Origin: Hondaea fermentalgiana
Taxonomy: Eukaryota; Sar; Bigyra; Thraustochytrida; Thraustochytriidae
DNA length: 27,448 nucleotides
Reading direction: 5' to 3'
Assembly (NCBI GenBank): GCA_014084085.1
Contig: NPFB01000129.1
Span: 87,415-114,862, forward strand
Under the pieces are notes generated by a model, which worked only from the letters and a program-made list of their open reading frames with translations, was not told the DNA's origin and made no database searches. Numbering within the stretch: the first letter of the stretch is position 1; each line of letters opens with the position of its first letter. The translations under genes were made by a program, and so were the position numbers. Below, piece after piece: positions 24,714 to 27,448 of the stretch.

Positions 24714-27194
24714 TCAGGCGTCCTGGGGCACATTCAGGCCCTTGACAATATCCTCGCAAAAGTTGATGGTCTTTTTTTCTTGGTCAGAGCTCACATCATA
24801 GTTCTGATAAATGACGGCAAGATGCACAGTCGGGTCAATCTTGCGCACAACGTATGTTATTTTCCACTCGTCCTCACGTACAACAGTCGCCGAGGCTGCG
24901 CAGTCCGTGAAAGGCGCGAGGATGATACCTGCAAGTCCCGCGCGATAAGGTGCGAAATCGAAATTTTGTGGCCACGAGAAGATGATGGGAAGGCCGTTGA
25001 TTCCGGCGATGGGCTCGAACAGCCCTTCTTCCGTATCTTGATCCGCGTCCTCCGCTGCCGCATCTCGAGACGTTCGGTCGCCAAGTTCCTGGCAATTCTG
25101 AACGGCCAGCTTGCATTTGAGCGTGTCGCTGTCGATTCCGAGATTCTCGCAAAGGGGTCTGGTACACGTTAGCGTAAATGCCTCCGGATTGAGAGGTTTG
25201 CATATGAAGCCATTTGGTGTTCGCGTGGGAAGCACGTAGCGTTGAAGCTTTTGGTTCGATGGAGCGTGGAATTTTTTATCTTTTTTGGATTCCTTGGCGT
25301 TCGAAAGGTCTTCCGCATTGACTCCTTGCTGCTCGCACTGCACTGCATCCAGTACGAGTACCGCACCAAACGCAAGATTCTTCTTTCCTACCCTCTCTTC
25401 CAAGCTGCACGCCTTGAGATTTTTCTTCATGCCAACGAAACGTTGGATTTTCAGAACGAGCGGAGACCGGGTCCTCTTCATTCCTGTGCCTAAGCGCATG
25501 GCGAGTACAGGATAGAAAATTAGCGATGCCTTCGCAGCAAGGATATTGAATACCCGCTGCGTGTATCGCACGGCCACGCGAAAGTGGTCCTGGGTGATCG
25601 CGTTCATCGCCCTCGAATTCTCAACTTGATGAGGTCGGATGGTGATATTGAATGGTCCTACTGCATTGGATGGGCCGCCGTTCCCTTGACCACTAAAGCT
25701 TCCAGAGCTGCGCTCAGGCTCCTCTGCGCCATGGGCGTGTGCGCTCCCCGAAGAGCTAGGAACAACCAGCTTTTCGAGCGTTGCAACATGCTTGCGAGCC
25801 TCTACGAGAGCGAGCATGGTGCCATCCAACGAATAAGACGATATCTGGTAACGAACTTGAGCAAGGGCCATGAGGGCGTCCAGCTCAGCAAGAGCATTGT
25901 TGATGAGAACTTGCAGCATGCGATTGCCGTCAGAGCCCTCGAATACATCGGTGTTGCCCATTTGCTCTCTTGCCTTTGTGTCCACAACCAGATCGGCTAG
26001 AGTACCATTGGTATGATCTTTGATAAGGCGTTCGTACATTTCACAGGTGGCACGTCGCGTCTCGAGAAGCTGGCTCATTTTCAGAAAGATTGTCGCGTAC
26101 GCCTCAAATGAGCCCTTTGCAAGCTGCGCCTTGACAATGGCCTTTTCTCTTGCGGTGAGACGGACAGTATCGACGAGCTCCTTGGACTCATTGGCTCTCT
26201 TGGATCCCATGGCTTTGTGAGCCGTGAGCTTTGACACATGATCATGGCCGTGCTCGTGTTCCTGCCGACCACGCTGGCCTGGCTCGCCGCTGCTTAAGCC
26301 TGGTCCGTTTGACAAGCTGTCCTCGTAGGATGAAATCGCAGCGCACTGGGCGTCGATGAGACGATGAATGCCTTCGATTGACCTGTCAAGATTTCTGATG
26401 GCCTTTTCGAGATCCTCTGGATCGTCCAGGAACTTGAGCGCTGTGAGAAGCTTGTCCGCCGAAAAAAAGGATAAGAGCACACCTGATAGTGCGAACCAAA
26501 AGGCGTTGTTCTCGTCAGAATTGCGATCGAGTTCGTTGATCAGTCTCCCTTGGGTACGTTGAGTTTCTCCCTCACGAAGGCCATCAAAAAACTCAAACAG
26601 GCTGTCCTTGATGGAGTGTTCCTCATCGAGAGCTGAGATAAGGTCCGAAACGACCTTTGAAAAGGGCGCAGAGTACGTGCCCTCTTCGGGGCGCCTCGTC
26701 GCTTCACCTAAGAGGCCGCCACTAGTTTCGTCATTATAGCTTGTCGAGGTGGCAATGTCTGCCCAGGTGCCCCCGCTGTTGAGTGCGACGTCGCCGAGGA
26801 ATTGGCCGACCTGGTCTGAAATTCCATGATGTAGACTCGAGAGCCCAGCCGAGTACGATTTGCTGGTGTTGAGTTTTCTGCGGTTCCGTGAGCCCTTGGG
26901 CGTTGCAAGTATGCCGGCTGCCGAGAGCATTCTGTCCTCGCTTCGCCCGTGCTGCTCCTCTGCCAAATGATGCCTCCATCTGCTCGGCTGCCGCGCTTTT
27001 TGCAGCAGTTGCAGCGTCGGCGACGCGCTCGTCACGGGCTTGTGCTCCTCCGCCGCGCCCTCCGCTGCGCCCGCCCGCGTCGCCGCTGCTGCTCTCGCGC
27101 TCGCCCTCGCCGGCGCCGTGCCGCCAGAATTATCATCCGCTCGCCTTGCGCGGGATCCGCCATCGCGGGCGGGAGACGGAGTCGAGTTGCCCAT
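24714..27194 (-). CDS. KICS2: Long KICS2 (C12orf66)-like protein, putative KICSTOR subunit
   Basis: 826 aa from the ATG at 27194. In animals KICS2 is part of KICSTOR, which tethers the GATOR1 complex to lysosomes for nutrient control of TORC1. Segments resembling KICS2 occur in the same order: a helical block 196-285 (FFDGLREG...FWFALSGVLLSFFSADKLLTAL), helices 350-410 (FEAYATIFLKMSQLLETRRATCEMYERL), 430-477 (ELDALMALAQVRYQISSYSL), 540-568 (RVFNILAAKASLIFYPVLAMR), a GLPIIFSWPQNF strand-Trp-Pro motif at 734-745, and a closing DEWKITYVVRKIDPTVHLAVIYQ followed by a final helix. The extra length over the ~445-aa human protein is a disordered N-terminus (1-180), a Gly/His-rich linker (296-330) and an insert with cysteines (about 610-725). 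The match is by pattern and recalled sequence, so the assignment is probable rather than certain. Confidence 0.6.
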   Translation of the reverse strand: MGNSTPSPARDGGSRARRADDNSGGTAPARASARAAAATRAGAAEGAAEEHKPVTSASPTLQLLQKARQPSRWRHHLAEEQHGRSEDRMLSAAGILATPKGSRNRRKLNTSKSYSAGLSSLHHGISDQVGQFLGDVALNSGGTWADIATSTSYNDETSGGLLGEATRRPEEGTYSAPFSKVVSDLISALDEEHSIKDSLFEFFDGLREGETQRTQGRLINELDRNSDENNAFWFALSGVLLSFFSADKLLTALKFLDDPEDLEKAIRNLDRSIEGIHRLIDAQCAAISSYEDSLSNGPGLSSGEPGQRGRQEHEHGHDHVSKLTAHKAMGSKRANESKELVDTVRLTAREKAIVKAQLAKGSFEAYATIFLKMSQLLETRRATCEMYERLIKDHTNGTLADLVVDTKAREQMGNTDVFEGSDGNRMLQVLINNALAELDALMALAQVRYQISSYSLDGTMLALVEARKHVATLEKLVVPSSSGSAHAHGAEEPERSSGSFSGQGNGGPSNAVGPFNITIRPHQVENSRAMNAITQDHFRVAVRYTQRVFNILAAKASLIFYPVLAMRLGTGMKRTRSPLVLKIQRFVGMKKNLKACSLEERVGKKNLAFGAVLVLDAVQCEQQGVNAEDLSNAKESKKDKKFHAPSNQKLQRYVLPTRTPNGFICKPLNPEAFTLTCTRPLCENLGIDSDTLKCKLAVQNCQELGDRTSRDAAAEDADQDTEEGLFEPIAGINGLPIIFSWPQNFDFAPYRAGLAGIILAPFTDCAASATVVREDEWKITYVVRKIDPTVHLAVIYQNYDVSSDQEKKTINFCEDIVKGLNVPQDA

Positions 27195-27448
27195 CCTCGC
27201 GCCCTCGCGCCCTCGCGCCCCGCACGCGCTCCCGCGCAGCGCGCGACCGACCGGCCGACCGACCGACCGACCGATGGACCGCGGGTCGTTCGATCCTTCG
27301 TTCGAAGTCTGCCGTCGCGGCCGAGACCGAGACTTTGGTTTTGAACCGATCGTTTTGAACCACGCGCATCTTCAACATCATCATCTTTCCTGCCTGCAGA
27401 ACCGGGACCTGCAAGACCCTGGGCGGGCGTGCGGGCCTTGCGGAGGCA
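27195..27448. promoter_or_regulatory. GC-rich upstream region of the KICS2-like gene
   Basis: 254 bp to the window edge, presumably leader and promoter of the minus-strand gene. It includes a CCGA repeat at 27244-27274. No gene start is visible on the plus strand. Confidence 0.45.
27244..27274. repeat. CCGA tetranucleotide repeat
   Basis: About seven tandem CGAC/CCGA units with one CCGG variant, about 50 bp upstream of the ATG at 27194 on the minus strand. Confidence 0.85.

Noticed and set aside
27180..27194. N-myristoylation of the KICS2-like protein (Met-Gly-Asn-Ser start)
   Set aside because: The residue at the position that should be small is Pro, which does not fit the usual myristoylation pattern.
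1..27448. tRNA, rRNA, CRISPR array, transposase or viral gene
   Set aside because: No T-loop/anticodon pattern, spaced repeat array, or integrase/transposase motif was seen on either strand; the tandem repeats have no spacers.

Overview
This window looks like nuclear DNA from a GC-rich, intron-poor, flagellated protist. My best guess is a thraustochytrid/labyrinthulomycete stramenopile. The evidence is long uninterrupted reading frames for typically eukaryotic proteins, short intergenic spaces packed with microsatellites, two conserved motile-flagellum genes and a run of assembly Ns. No bacterial, viral or transposon gene was recognised. The lineage is inferred from gene content and style, not from a marker gene.

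Layout. (1) 304-2022 (+): unrecognised acidic/basic two-pass membrane protein with an RVRF motif. It converges on (2) 2271-6473 (-), a TMEM63/OSCA/CSC1-type mechanosensitive cation channel with a very long Pro/Thr-rich N-terminus. (3) 7349-8884 (+): alpha/beta hydrolase divergent from the channel. (4) 9372-11132 (-): ten-TM transporter of the chloroquine-resistance-transporter-like (CRT-like) family. (5) 11764-13026 (-): FSP1/AIFM2-like FAD quinone oxidoreductase with a C-terminal membrane anchor. (6) 14247-14561 (-): HYPK, the NatA-associated UBA protein. It is divergent from (7) an eIF4B-like gene whose 5' part lies in a 946-N gap and whose 3' end is 15968-16448 (+). (8) 16941-17696 (-): unrecognised 251-aa protein. 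(9) 18635-20527 (-): outer dynein arm docking complex subunit (ODA1/CCDC114/CCDC63 family). (10) 21199-22590 (-): DRC4/GAS8 of the nexin-dynein regulatory complex. (11) 23212-24573 (+): unusual IQ + half-WW protein built of about seven W-x(n)-FFAY-...-PGT repeats. It converges on (12) 24714-27194 (-), a long protein whose segments resemble KICS2 (C12orf66) of the KICSTOR complex.

How they fit together. ODA docking and DRC4 lie in tandem and both serve the flagellar axoneme, as expected for an organism with swimming zoospores. HYPK and eIF4B are a divergent pair that both act in protein synthesis. FSP1-like, CRT-like and TMEM63-like are membrane/organelle housekeeping genes. The KICS2-like gene would imply a nutrient-sensing branch of TORC1 control. 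I see no operon-like or defence system. The least explained items are the W/FFAY repeat protein, the KICS2-like protein, the mucin-like ectodomain on the TMEM63 channel and the two unrecognised proteins. All start codons are inferred: I chose the ATG where conserved or compositionally protein-like sequence begins, and the GC-rich leaders remain open in frame by chance.
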